From: Paramacrobiotus metropolitanus
Lineage: Eukaryota; Tardigrada; Eutardigrada; Parachela; Macrobiotidae
DNA: 64,000 bases
Direction: 5' to 3'
Assembly (NCBI RefSeq): GCF_019649055.1
Contig: NW_026570328.1
Span: 395,985-459,984, forward strand
The notes beneath the pieces were generated by a model. It was not told where the DNA came from. It saw nothing but the letters and a program-made list of their open reading frames with translations, and did not search any database. Positions within the stretch are counted from its first letter, which is position 1; every line of letters starts with the position of its first letter. Below are positions 11,090 to 29,902 of this stretch, in pieces. Made by a program: the position numbers and the translations under genes.

Positions 11090-12292
11090 CTGACTTGCGC
11101 AAAACAAGCATTCCGTTTCCATGATTACTGTCGGTGTCTTCTTACATTTGCGATAATTACCAGATTCTAACGTCTAACTGACGCCAGGTGTGCATTCCGT
11201 TCCCATGATTAGTGTAACTTAACGATGTGCAATTATATGACTGGCGCCAAACATGCATTCCGTTCCCATGATTAATGTCGGTGTAACCATACAACTGCGA
11301 TAATTACCACATTCCAACTTCTAACTGACGCCAGGTGTGCATTCCGTTCCCATCATTAGTGTAACCTGCTGATGTATAATTAGCTGACTTGCGCCAAACA
11401 TGCATTGCGTTCTCATGTTTATTGTCGGTGCCCCCCTTACATTTACGATAATCACCGCATTCCAACGTCTAACTGACGCCAGGTGTGCATTCCGTTCCCA
11501 TCATTAGTGTAACTTAACGATGTGTAATTATCTGACTGACGCCAACCGTGCATTCCGTTCCCATGATTACTGTCGGTGTCCCCTTACATTTGCGATAATC
11601 ACCGCATTCCAACGTCTAACTGACGCCAGGTGTGCATTCCGTTCCCATCATTAGTGTAACTTAACGATGTGTAATTGTCTGACTGACGCCAACCGTGCAT
11701 TCCGTTCCCATGATTACTGTCGGTGCCCCCCTTACATTTGCGATAATTACCACATTCCAACTTCTAACTGGCGCCAAGTGTGCATTCCGTTCCCATCATT
11801 AGTGTAACCTACTGATGTGTAATTAGCTGACTTGCGCCAAACATGCATTCCGTTCCCATGATTACTGTCGGTGTCCCCTTACATTTGCGATAAACACCGC
11901 ATTCCAACGTCTAACTGACGCCAGGTGTGCATTCTGTTCCCATCATTAGTGTAACTTAACGATGTGTAATTGTCTGACTGACGCCAAACGTGCATTCCGT
12001 TCCCATGATTACTGTCGGTGCCCCCTTACATTTGCGATAATTACCACATTCCAACTTCTAACTGGCGCCAGTGTGCATTCCGTTCCCATCATTAGTGTAA
12101 CCTACTGATGTGTAATTAGCTGACTTGCGCCAAACATGCATTCCGTTCCCATGATTACTGTCGGTGTCCCCTTACATTTGCGATAATCACCGCATTCCAA
12201 CGTCTAACTGACGCCAGGTGTGCATTCCGTTCCCATCATTAGTGTAACCTACTGATGTGTAATCAGCTGACTTGCGCCAAACATGCATTTAA
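11090..12292. repeat. Tandem array of ~146-bp compound units, right arm
   Basis: Mirror of 7145-8347 with the same two-part unit and a similar copy number. Confidence 0.9.
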
Positions 12293-12424
12293 TTCATATC
12301 GAAAAAAGAAACGATTGCAAAACTTGAGCATATCACACTAAACCTGTTGGAAGTTCAGAGTGCCGTACCAAAACATTTAAAGAAGCCAAAAATATTATAC
12401 TTGACTTGTGGGAAAGCATAAAAT

Positions 12425-13215
12425 GTCGTGTCACATATGCAAGGGACTTGGGAATGTCACGTCACAAGTGCTACATAGTTGGAAATGTCATGCCAAACAT
12501 GCAACAAAGTTGGAAATATCACGGCAAACATGCAACAATGTTGGAAATGTAACGGTAAACATGCAAGAAAGTTGGGATTGTCATGTCAAATATGCAACAA
12601 AAGTTAGAAATGCAACGCCAAACATGCAGAAAATTTGGGAATGTCACGCCAAACATGCAGAAAATTTAGGAATGTCACGGCAAACATGCAGTGAAGTTAG
12701 AAATGTCACGGCAAACATGCAGTGAAGTTAGAAATGTCACGCCAAACATGCAGAAAATTTAGGAATGTCACGGCAAACATGCAGTGAAGTTAGAAATGTC
12801 ACGCCAAACATGCAGAAAATTTAGGAATGTCACGGCAAACATGCAGTGAAGTTAGAAATGTCACGGGAAACATGCAGAAAAGTTGGAAATGTCACGGCAA
12901 ACATGCAAGAAAGTTGGGATTGTCATGTCAAATATGAAACAAAGTTAGAAATGTCACGTGAAACATCTAAGAAAGTTAGGAATGTCACGGCAAATATGCA
13001 GGGAAGTTAGAACTGTCACGTGAAACATACAAGAAAGTTGGAAATGTCACGGCAAACATGCAATAAAGTTGAAACGTCACGTCAAACATGCAAGAAAGTT
13101 GAAAATGTCATGTCAAACATGCAACAAAGTTGGAAATGTAACGGCAAACATGCAACGAAGTTGGAAAATGTCACGGCAAACATGCAAGTTAGAAATGTCA
13201 CTTTGAACATGTGCG
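12425..13215. repeat. Tandem array of ~31-bp units, right arm
   Basis: Mirror of 6262-7015, but somewhat longer and with a different order of variant units (a repeated pair with CAGAAAATTTAGGAATGTCA is expanded). The two arms have therefore diverged by unit turnover. Confidence 0.9.
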
Positions 13216-13594
13216 TAAGATGGATTGTCGTTCTTCAAAAAGCGTGAAAGTAAGTCAATATATTTATTTCTTTGCTAGTGCGGAAATGGAAGTTTTACAA
13301 AACAAAGAAACTGAAGCAAAAAACTCCCAAAAGTGAAAACGAAAAACTCCCTAAAAGTTACGAAAATGTATGTTAAGTCAATGAGAATCCCAAAACGAAA
13401 GCCTCCGTTTTTTTTGACTACGGAAAACTACAAGTTTTTGCAGCGAAATGTTGCAAAACGGAAGTTTTTCATATGAGTTTCCCGTAGATTTTTACATATG
13501 TTTCGATTTGAATACAAGCTCAATGAACGGAACGCGCATCATCTGGTCGCATTTGCTAACCATTCTTCCGATTTTGGTATCTCACATTATTCTT

Positions 13595-13801
13595 CTAGTA
13601 TATTCGATGCAGTACCTTGCACTGCCAATTTACTCCCCGTTTCATCATATTTTGTGGTTGCTTCCATGCAGTTATATAACACCATAATACAGCAGCACCA
13701 AATATTACCGCTAGCGGCTTTTGTTTCAGCGACGAAGCCCAAAGCCATAACGATTTCAACCTGGCCGCAGACAAGCTAAAGCCGGTACAGATTTGGGGCA
13801 T
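13595..13801 (-). CDS. Short hydrophobic ORF in right arm (68 aa), doubtful
   Basis: Identical translation to 5676-5882, in the mirror position downstream of the right polymerase copy. Same caveats. Confidence 0.25.
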   Translation of the reverse strand: MPQICTGFSLSAARLKSLWLWASSLKQKPLAVIFGAAVLWCYITAWKQPQNMMKRGVNWQCKVLHRIY

Positions 13802-14011
13802 TCGCCCTCTTTTTTTTTGCTTTTTTTATGTAAATGTTTTTTTTTTGGCTTCCTATTATATGCTAACAGTTACAAACTGCAAAATCGAAAACTACGACAC
13901 TTGCTCCAACGACATCATGTCCCTGCGCATCCCTTCGAATATGGCGCGCTAGCTGGCAAAAAAAAATAGTGCGAATTTTTTTTTGTACAAGTACAGAAAG
14001 AACACTCTAAC

Positions 14012-17000
14012 TTACTCCATGCGAGTTCCAAACGGTAAAGTACTATAATCATCCAACAGCATCCGTTTATCGTATACTCGCCTGAGAGTTTTCGTCAGTT
14101 GAACGGTGCTGATTTCATGAGTGTTGACATTTCTTTTGATGGTTTCGGGATAGACAACGCGCACCGTTTGGCCATCATTCTTCAAGAGCGATTTCCAAAG
14201 GTTGTAGTCCATACTCTGGCCTGTTTGAACCAGCCCTTCCCCAGAATCGGCTAGGATATTCTCCGTATATCCATTTTGAGTAAAGCCTTTAATTTTACTT
14301 TCTATCCTTCCTGTATCTGTTTCGTAATAATAAACTTTGGGCCCCAGAGAAATAAACTTGACAATATGACTCTCTCCCGATTCTAACTGATTGCTCCATT
14401 CTCCAAGCATCGTACCTGTTGGTGGCTGCCACTCGCCTGACCGCTGAACAAAAATAACGGAATCTGTGTCAAAATAAAGTACTCGTTCACCTAACTTCTC
14501 AAGCATATCCAAAAGTTTCAGCCGGGCATAACTCGTCGTAAAGGCTGCGATAGGGATATTGGCGGTGTACGATCCTTCTAGATAGTCGTCGATTTTGGAA
14601 ATAGTTGCCATGACACATTCAGGACTGAAGATATGGACATTGTGGATCCAGGTAGATTTTGATACGAGGAAGTCATAGTAATCTTTCGGCTTGAAGAAAA
14701 TTTTCGTCTGATGAAGATTGTCATTTTGTCCGAATTTGCCCCAGAATGAGTTCAGCATCAACTTTGCAACTGCTTTTCGGCCTGGATTGTCTTCGATTTG
14801 CGAGGAATCCAGTTCAATACCCTCCACGTCCTTCACTTTTATGACAAACTCCAACCGTTCCGCTTCAGTGGTGCAGTTACTTGGCCATCCACTTGCCTGA
14901 ATTTTTTCTTTGAGGAATGTGTTAACAAAGTCTTCAAACAATTTTTCTTTCCGTATTTCCCAATGCCAGACTTCATGAACAGCAACAACTTTGTACCCAC
15001 GTAAAATCGCATGATGCAGTTCGGGAGTAGTCCACACACCTTCCAGCAATCGCTCCTTGTCGCCATGCGTGCAAAAATCGTTTTGCCGAAGCTCTGCACA
15101 TTTACTGCAGAGTGCGAAGATTAACTTTCCATTTATAGTTGCAGGCAAAACAGGAAATAAGCACTGTCCCGGCGCAAGCACTGTACACTTTACAAATCCA
15201 AAATATTCGCTTATATCCTTAAAGTCTGCTGTTATAATTTTCGGATGCCCGATTGGATACACACAATTCTTGTTGACATAAGAATACAAAGAGACGATAT
15301 CATAGTGATGGATCTTCTCATTCGGACCGCATTCGTAAAGTAGCCTGTTTGCGTTAGTACGGCCGCCTTTAAATGCTTCTTTTGGTTGAAGAGGACTGCG
15401 GAGGGACATATCGTTCATATACTGCCGAATGCTTGGATCTTTTAACTGCTCGCGCCACTGGCATGACCACATTTCCACAAAGTTGTTTTTATAGAACAAA
15501 CTTTGATCCGGTATTCTTCGTAAACTTCTTGCATAGTCTTGTTTGAAAAAGGTGAACGGTCATTTGCGTTGGTGCAGTCCGGATGTCCATGAAAAACGCA
15601 TCCGTTGTATTCGTAAACCGTGTTGGTAACTTGATCGTAGCCGTCCACAAAATAATCATTAATACGTTTCTCTTTTCCATTTCGCCCATGCTCGATTCGC
15701 CAATCAGCTTCTGTTTTGTTAACCCAGGTCAGCCACTGAGTTGCTTCCATGCTGGTTATTCTGTTGGTTTGGTAACCGTGAGCTGAAATGACTCCTGATT
15801 TCTTCCTTCCGGAGATTAAAAGTTCGAAAAATTTCAAACAAGCTGAAGCAATGGTTACGGATTTAAAGGGATCAATGCACGCTAGAGCCATAAAATCATC
15901 TCGGAATTTTAAGGCACATTTCCGCAAAACTGACACGTCCATTGAACAGTAGCTGGTTAACTGCTGCCGAAAGTCAAAACGTCCTTGCTTCTTGTTTTTT
16001 CGCCTGTATACCATTTAAAGAATTCGACCTGCTTGGCGGCACACATTGCTTCGATACCGTAAGAAGACGGGTTTGGGAAGGGAATAATTTTATCCCAATT
16101 TTCCGGCTGATTAATTTTGTGAGGGAAGTCACCTTTCTTCTCATCAGATTTAAGACCGACCGCTTTAGGAAATTTAGACAAAGCCAGCTGCACAAAGTTA
16201 AGCGTATCCACGGCGTTCATGTCCAAAGCTTTGTAGCGAATATTCAGCAGCTGACTACCACGGCAAAGAATGTCCGGCTTCAAGTTATTGTCTATCATGT
16301 GGGCCAAAATGAAATGTCCATCGTATCCTCGCAGATTGTGCGCAATTATCGTGTAGCCACGATGCTCTTCACGGAAAAGCCATTTGCAAAAGTTTGCGAT
16401 GACATCATAACCGGCTAGAGGAGTACCATCAGGAGGAAAACGATATTCCTTTCCGCAGCAATACTGCGCGACGACGTAGTTTGGAATGTGAGTACCATCG
16501 ACCGACGTGTAAGTTTCGAAATCAAAGAAAATGTACTTCGGATTAGCATCCAATTCTTCTGGTTCAAGAGGTTGGAAGTAACATTTATGCGAATTTTGAG
16601 GCACCCAGTCTTTGCAGGTTGAGCAGTACATTTCGTCACAGTTATGAACCTGATCCGGGCGATTGAGCATATTCACAAACTTGTTGCACTTGGAGCAGAT
16701 GAAAAGATCCTCGCAAAGCGTCCTTCCATTTTTTCGTAAAGTCTTGTGCACATCAAAGCACTCTTTGTTGGTGAAAGTTCGTCCACAATCGGGGCATAAC
16801 TTTGGGTCACTGGCCTTGCAATCGCTTTTACTGCGATAACACATGTTGCATCTCTGTTCACAGCGATGATCTGTCTTTCGGCCGTATCCTTGATCGCAGT
16901 TTGTGCAATAATAACTCTGCATGTGGTATCCAGATGGTTTAGTTATCAGATCGAAATGATTTTTATCGTACATTAAGTAAATCTGCTTCATTCCCGGTTT

Positions 17001-17935
17001 CTTCTTCTCCGGCACTTGAGCGATAAGAGTGTTTCCTTCCTGCACAGAAATAACCTTGACTTGACACTTTAAAACGCGTTGAAAAGCCGGCAAATCTTCC
17101 AACCCAAACATTTTTCCAATAGTGAGACCCGCATCTTGGACCAACTGACACGCGAGTTTTTTTCCAACTTACGCCCTCTAGGATTAGTTAAAGCTTTCCA
17201 TTTCATCTTGTCTTTGCCGCTGACATCATGAGTGTTTCTGAAATGACCGAGCGCCAATGCTGCAGGTAAGCAAAGGTTGTTTCCTGTTGTCACTGTAACA
17301 ATAGACGAGCTGAATCGTTTTCGGTCAACCGTAGTATGGATATGTTTTCTTCTTCTTCCACCAGCCGGTATTACGGTCCGAACAATTGTAATTTGAAAAC
17401 TTTCGTCGATGCAGAATGAGTTGCTTGAATTAATCATGACCATCATATCCATAAGGTCGTCAATCTTGAAATCTTGTAACCTTTTCATATGAAGATCAGC
17501 TTTGCGGTTGAGTGTATGACTGGAGAGAAGGATGACGATTCTGTCGTCTGGTCCGAATTCTTTCGTAATGACACTGAATATAGCTTCGAACACTTTGGGC
17601 ATTGCTTCCATTGAGGTGACAGGATCGAATTTCATATTGAGGTTTTCGATTTTAACGCGATACGTGATTTCCGATGTTGAAAATTTCTTTGTTTGCTTTT
17701 CGTTGATCTTTTCCAGAGTAAAGTACTTTGTCCAGTCTGTGGATTCCAGTCCCCTTGATCCACCGCTCTGTATGGCGTTAGCTTCCCGGTATTCACGAAT
17801 GAGCTTTTGTTTCCCGTACAGATTGGCAATTGCATCGAGAGAAAACAGCCCTTCTGCCTTTTCTGGCCAGTTTTCATGCAACCATTGTTGCAGAAACTCG
17901 GCATAAAAGCGCAAAACTTCATCCAAGTTAAACAT
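14012..17935 (-). pseudogene. Polinton DNA polymerase B, right copy (several frameshifts)
   Basis: Inverted copy of 1533-5464, nearly identical at the base level. The N-terminal frame that is broken on the left is intact here, but the gene falls into four ORFs: 17069-17935, 15957-17144, 15442-16014 and 14012-15499. Breaks relative to the left copy are a +2 in an A run near 17155, a -1 in a T run near 15978, a compensating -1/+1 pair near 15798-15830, and a 10-11-bp deletion near 15487. Motifs B and C (KLMLNSFWG, YFDTDSVIF) are in the last ORF and the exonuclease motif FDFETY is in the second. Three of the breaks are in homopolymers, so some may be assembly errors; the 10-11-bp deletion is not of that kind. 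Confidence 0.85.
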
Positions 17936-19009
17936 GGTTTCTGCTTACCTGCGATTAGTAATCCGCAAGCACAACAATAGCAAATGGCGGGTAACGGCCA
18001 GTAATCCAGTTAACACATAAATGCTTAGCTCGAAAACAAAAAAAGAAAACCTTTAGGAACAAAACAATCAATGAGACGAGAATGGAATACAAAGCGTGCT
18101 AAATACCTTTTACTATAAGCTATGCAGCTTCACATCTACTGCAACTTTTTTACAGTTTCCTATGAAAAATTGTGTAGTCTAAGTTGCCAAAGGGCAGAAC
18201 ATGCAGTTTGATGGATGGTTTTAGAGTCTTCAGTGCAAGTGTACTGTTTAATATGGCAATTGTACGACGCCCGTTCAGATAGAAATGCAGTTGTCGACAG
18301 AAATGTCGAGACTTAGAGGCACGAAGAATAGCGTATGGACGTGTGCGTGGTTAAATGTCTACAGAAACTGACAGATCACAGATGACAATTGCGATACGTG
18401 TGCTAAAATCGCAAAGTTCATGAAAATTGTGCACAATCAAACAAATAACGTGCAACAAAAGTGCACGCAGCTCGTCAGATGTTTGTGAAAGATACGCACT
18501 GTAAAAACGTTTTGGGCCTTACACACTTGCGGACAATGAGATGTTTATGGAAACTGGCATACATACAACAGTCAGATGTATCTTAGAAATGAGTATGTTG
18601 CAGAACTGTACGAATAATATGAGTAGGTAGAAACAAAATGTTCAGATGTTTGTAAGTAATCTGTACCCCCTAGGATACGACATGAGAGTATACCAGCAGT
18701 TAGATATCTAAAGAAACTGTGTGTTGTGAGTTATTAAGGAATGAGCATGTTTTGACAGATCAGACGCCAAGGAAACATGTGTACGAGAATCATTAAAACA
18801 CAATCTTCACCCAAACTTGCGCATAATGAGATGCCTATGTAAAAGACATATGTCAAATCACGAGCATTCATATTAAAACACAATCTTAACTCAGAGAAGA
18901 GCAAAAGTAGTAATAAAATATAAGTTAGATAGTTATTTTACGTAATAAATATAAAAATTAGATAAAATATGTAAAATAGATTTTATTCCATATCACCCGT
19001 TACTCTTCT
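17936..19009. other. Right subterminal non-coding region of the element
   Basis: Near-identical inverted copy of 459-1532 with the same repeated CATCTCA/CATCTGA words. No ORF. Confidence 0.5.
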
Positions 19010-19015
19010 GACCTG
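19010..19015. repeat. Right target-site duplication, GACCTG
   Basis: Perfect copy of 453-458, directly after the right terminus (...TACTCTTCT ending at 19009). The flanking DNA beyond the two copies is unrelated, as expected for an insertion. Confidence 0.92.
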
Positions 19016-20175
19016 TTTAAATAAAACGCAGAACGTGTTTGCAATTCTGCTTTAGTAAAAACCCATCAGCTGCAGTAATTTGACTCTGGACACTGCACTA
19101 GCCAGTGTCTGTTGAGTATAAAATTACTTTATTACAACAAGCACAAGCCATGTATTTGTTATCCTTTAATGTACATTTTCAACCAAGAAGGCAATTATCT
19201 GTAAATCAGTTTCTGCACTTAGAAAATTTGGTAGACCGTACAGACAGATGCATTCTAATTAGACTGTACGCATTACTACGCAAGGTTATTTGCTGCAGAC
19301 GTCGGTAGTTTAAAGAACAGTGTTTTTACTGATTACACGAAAAAATGATAAGATAAGGATTTTTCCAATCGGCCAAAGGAGTTCGATGTGAGCTCTTGAG
19401 CTGCTAACTCGCTCATCATAAACAGATACTGCGTATGGCGATTAGACGAACAGCTATGACGTTTGTCGTTGAATCACTGGTAATTATGGTATATCGCACA
19501 TTTACTAATTGTGGCGGCACGATGCGTATTTGTTGAGTTAGGTAACACATACTGTATCCACATAACTATAAGATCGTTAGCACTAGGTATACGATGCCAA
19601 AAAAACTCGTGCATGTCGAAATGCGTGTTGTAATTATACTCGTATAATTATCACTGCATGTCTACAGGAGGCTAAAAGGAAGTTGTAATACGAAGATTGT
19701 TTTAGGTCCTGTTGTTTGGCTGTTTTGGTTTTTTTTGTAGCGGTTGTTATATCTATATTATGTATGGTTCATGCTGTCTCGAGGAGTACAAAAGCAGCTT
19801 AACCCGTTAGTACGCATAAAAAACAGCAACCAGTTGACCTTTACAGCCTCTGTATATTTCATCATCGACTTCTATCAAGTCAATGAGTCAACTTCTGTCT
19901 GTTTTAAGCATTAAATTATTAATTTTTACAAATACATATCACCTCAAAGCTATATATGATACAGAAGTACGTGGTTGCGTATTAAGAAAATGCAAGCATA
20001 TTATAATATATGACAACAAGCCATTAACCGCACAAACACAAAAAGTAATACCGACTCTAGATGTTTTGCCTTCAGTTATGTACTCTCTTTTAAATTTGAA
20101 TACTTTATAGGTATATCCGTTTTGCAGTTCTTTGGTGACGCCGTGACGGACCACAATAGCGTGTTCACTACCGTT
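19016..20175. other. Intergenic, right flank of the element
   Basis: Before insertion this was the upstream flank of the Rab11-like gene, and it may contain that gene's promoter or 5' UTR. TTTAAACAG|GTC across the duplication resembles a splice acceptor, which is weak evidence. Small ORFs at 19105, 19883 and 19939 have no protein character. Confidence 0.4.
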
Positions 20176-23097
20176 TTAAACCGGCGCCGCGTCTTTCGCA
20201 TCGCTTTCCAGTGCACCCCGACGAACATGTGCATATTTCTGTCTCCATTCTGATAATTCCCGGAGTTCGTTCGGGAAAATGAAAGCTAATTCTTTGGCGG
20301 GTGTATTGACGAATCGAACAATGGTATTGGGCTCTTTGCAGCAACCGGTGACGGCAAACTGCATTGCTTTCAACGTTGAATAATCAGAATCTTTCAGGTG
20401 GGCTCCGTCTATTACCACTTCGTTAATGTACGAAGATTGTTCCGAAGAACCTGTCCGCTGTGGTCTTCCTCGTCGGAACATTTTTGGCTCGGTCCGGTTT
20501 ACTTTAAAGACATCATTCTGAATAAAATCGCAGAGAGTGTCAGCACCCGGAAACAAAACTGGACTTTTAATGGCGATGTCCACATTCAGGTACTGCTTTT
20601 CCCGCGAGGTCATGGGCCAGCCATATCGCGATTTTACCACGTGCGCTAACACGCGTGGACGAGCCATGGGATAAAACAGAACCAGAAAAGACGCTGCTAC
20701 CCCACAAAGTATACCGAATCCCAGGCTGACAAAACAGCAGACACTGATGGTGGTTATTAACGGGAATAGTTCCGCTTTCCGATATAGCCATAAATCCTTG
20801 AATATTTTGAAGTCAAATAAAACCAAAATACTGGCAATGAGCATAGCCGATAATGATGCGCGTGGTACTAGATGAAACGGAAAAATAAGCGTGAGCAGTA
20901 AGAGGTAAGGTTAAACATTTTGAGAGATTATAGTATACGTACACATTTACTAACTTGTAAATGTTAAGTAATTAAATTCTTTTTTTGCTTTACCATACTT
21001 TAGAGCCGGCGAAAATAGTGTTATGGTAAACAGTACACATACGCCGGTCCAAGTGCTTCCCATGGTTGTCCGAACACCCAACTGCGCTTTGAAGGCTGAC
21101 CGAGCGAAACTTCCCGACACCGGCATTCCATGAAAAAATGCACAGCACATATTAGACGCGCCCAGTGCAACGAATTCCTGCGTGGAATCGATTCGGTAGT
21201 GAAAATGCAGTGCCAGTGCTCTGGCTACCGCAATGCATTCCAGGCTGCCTACTAGGACGATCATCGGGATGCCGGGCAAAGCGGTTAAGAACGTCTCCAT
21301 GACGGTGTGATTCCCCCAAGCGAATTCGGGCATTTTCAGCATGGGCACGCCACCGCGAACTTCCCGGGTTACACTGAGAACGTTGCGGCCATTTACACTG
21401 AGAAGATAACTAACGCCGGTGGCTATCACAATTACTTGAACGTAACGCGTCTCGGCAATTATCCGTATTGCTTTACGAACAATTTGCCATGTGCGATATG
21501 AAATCTTCCATTGTGGAGTGCGAGGAAGCCGTGAACCTTGACTACACAATAGCAACCAGCTCAATGAAATCACCCCGACGAGGACATCCCATCCGCTAAA
21601 ACAATAAAAAACAGAAAGTTTGTTTCCATATTCAAGCGACACTTCCGATATTTGTAATTAAATGCAGGTTACACTTTGCGATATTAAAACTGTAAAAAAA
21701 ATTTGAAGCCACCAACTGAACAAATATCAGCGGTCCGAAATCAATCTGTTTTGCCGACGCGGTAAAAGTACGAGGACAAAATTAAATCGACTGGTAAGGT
21801 CGATAGAGTCCATGCAGCTTACGTACTTGATTTTGCTGACAGTGAAATCTGTCGACATTCCAAGAAGGTTATCCGACGACACAGACCGAAATCCTGTAAT
21901 AGTTCTGACTTGGCTAAAAACTACGAGGAAGGCTGAGGCCGTAGTAAATCCGCTTATGACAGGATCAGAAATGTAATTTATGAGGAACCCTGGAATGAAG
22001 AATTTTTAAAAACATTACTTATATGCTCCAAACGCAAACGGCGCTCGCACTGGGGTCATCAACGTCGTGTAATCTGCTTACACTGTAATTTACCCAAAGC
22101 CCACGATGTGTTTATAATTTACCGAGATTAAGAAAGCCTAGAATAAGCTGAAATAATCCTCCAAAAAAGCAGAACAGAATGGAATATCGTGCTCGCTCCG
22201 AAATCGTAATGCCAGCCGGCATCGAAACACCTGTCACTAGTGCTAGGAGACTGGTTGGTCCAAGAGATACGTCCTTCGCCGTCCCGAAGATGGTATACAT
22301 AAAACACCCGATGAAAGCCGCATTTAATCCATACTAAAACGACGTTTTGTTTTCTGCGTTTTGTTTTGCATTAAAGCGCAAATAATGTTCATTTTACTAA
22401 CTAACGTACGTACTTCTAAAGGAACATCGGCGATGGCAGCATACGCCAATGACATTGGCACAACGCACAACCCAAGGGTCACGCCAGCAATGATATCACC
22501 ACTGAAGTCTCGCAAAGAGTACTTCGGTAACCACAGTGTTATGGGAAAACGCCGTCGCCATGCTTTCATATTACACTTCCTCAACAGAATGGCTTTAATA
22601 GCCGCGAATGTCAGGGGATCACCAGCGGAGATGACAAGTTCTTCTGTGCTCTTCAGGGTCCATTCCAGTTCGGCGCTGGGATTATCTGAATGTGACGATC
22701 GACGTCTCACGGATTCGAGTTCTGCCGTTGAACTGGCACTAGTGCCTGCACTCTCCAGGACGACTATGGTATTTTCGCACGGCGTTCCTCCACCGAATGA
22801 ATTATCTGCTTTTTCATCGGTTCTAGTACGATCCGGTTCATTCGCATCATCTATGTTCAAAGATGACAGAGAAAGCGCTCGGCAGATTTCTCGAAAAGGG
22901 ACGCTTCCGGCTTGTTTATCAACATGGACGTCTCGCTGGTTCGCAGTAGCAGGGTCACCGACGACCGAAAACATTATGTCGTTTACTGATCCGTAATCAC
23001 GCGCATATGCGCAAGATATTGCGGTCCTGGTGGCAAAATTTTTTTGTAGCCTGATAGAATCTGAAGCCAAAAACTTACTGTACGCGTAGAGCATCAA
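20176..23097 (-). CDS. SLC26A11-like sulfate/anion transporter
   Basis: Membrane anion exchanger of the SLC26/SulP family with a C-terminal STAS domain. Six coding exons read in frame: 22414-23097, 22123-22333, 21827-21989, 21675-21689, 20994-21595 and 20176-20867, giving 788 aa. Exon 1 gives a Ser-rich, hydrophilic N-terminal region of ~160 residues, longer than in vertebrate SLC26A11, then the SulP signature (LGLCVVPMSLAYAAIADVPL). Exon 2 continues YGLNAAFIGCFMYTIFG and SLGPTSLLALVTG. Exon 3 starts GFLINYISDPVISGFTT. Exon 5 has SLECIAVARALA and PVSGSFARSAF, close to SLC26A11. The last exon ends the membrane domain and carries the STAS region (VVIDGAHLKDSDYSTLKAM). The 15-nt fourth exon is inferred from splice sites and frame. 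The start is uncertain; 23097 is the first Met of the open frame. Confidence 0.88.
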
Positions 23098-27186
<4,089 letters not shown>

Positions 27187-27358
27187 CGAAGTTGCATAAA
27201 TACGTACAATAGAAAACCATTATCAGCTCCAAGTAAATTGTGGGCCGTGGCATTTAAAAATTAACTTTTTTTACAGCGGGAATTGTCAAACTGGTTACAT
27301 ATTAAAAGAACAAAATGTTTTTTTCTGCTAAAAAATAGCCAGCATACAATGTTCAAGT
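27187..27358. other. Convergent 3' flanks of RUVBL1 and SEC61A
   Basis: 172 bp between two facing stop codons, so the 3' UTRs must be very short or overlap. No canonical AATAAA was seen on either strand. Confidence 0.5.

Positions 27359-29902
<2,544 letters not shown>

Larger units (their letters stand above)
459..19009. mobile_element. Polinton/Maverick-type element organised as a giant palindrome (18,551 bp)
   Basis: Both ends start AGAAGAGTAACGGGTG read inward (5'-AG...CT-3') and are flanked by the same 6-bp duplication, matching the Polinton family. The only recognisable genes are two copies of a protein-primed family B DNA polymerase, one per arm, both transcribed toward the centre. Left arm 459-9338 and right arm 10099-19009 are inverted copies along their whole length, so the terminal inverted repeat takes up about 96 percent of the element. 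Known Polintons have TIRs of some hundred bases up to about 1 kb and also encode retroviral-type integrase, FtsK-like ATPase, cysteine protease and capsid proteins, none of which is seen here. I infer a non-autonomous or degenerate derivative formed by inverted duplication of the polymerase end. Confidence 0.88.
10099..19009 (-). repeat. Right arm of the 8.9-kb inverted repeat
   Basis: Inverted copy of 459-9338, with the same internal order read from 19009 inward. It has more coding lesions than the left arm (see the polymerase entries), and its 31-bp array is somewhat longer. Confidence 0.93.

Noticed and set aside
8377-11122. ORFs of 60-106 codons in the degenerate arrays and ~100-bp repeats
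   Set aside because: Repeat-derived; mirrored in both arms only because the DNA is duplicated.
6262-13215. CRISPR-like array
   Set aside because: Repeats are contiguous and degenerate with no unique spacers, in a eukaryotic transposon.
6728-13247. ORFs translated from the 31-bp arrays (e.g. 6728-7027, 12408-12725, 13020-13247)
   Set aside because: They follow the repeat period and have no composition or conservation beyond it.
459-19009. The palindrome as a long-read artefact (missed adapter, mirrored read)
   Set aside because: A mirrored read would also mirror the flanks. Here the inverted homology ends exactly at GACCTG on both sides, the spacer is asymmetric, and the tandem arrays differ between arms.
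22361-22996. 211-codon plus-strand ORF
   Set aside because: Antisense shadow of exon 1 of the SLC26A11-like gene, which has the family signature on the minus strand.
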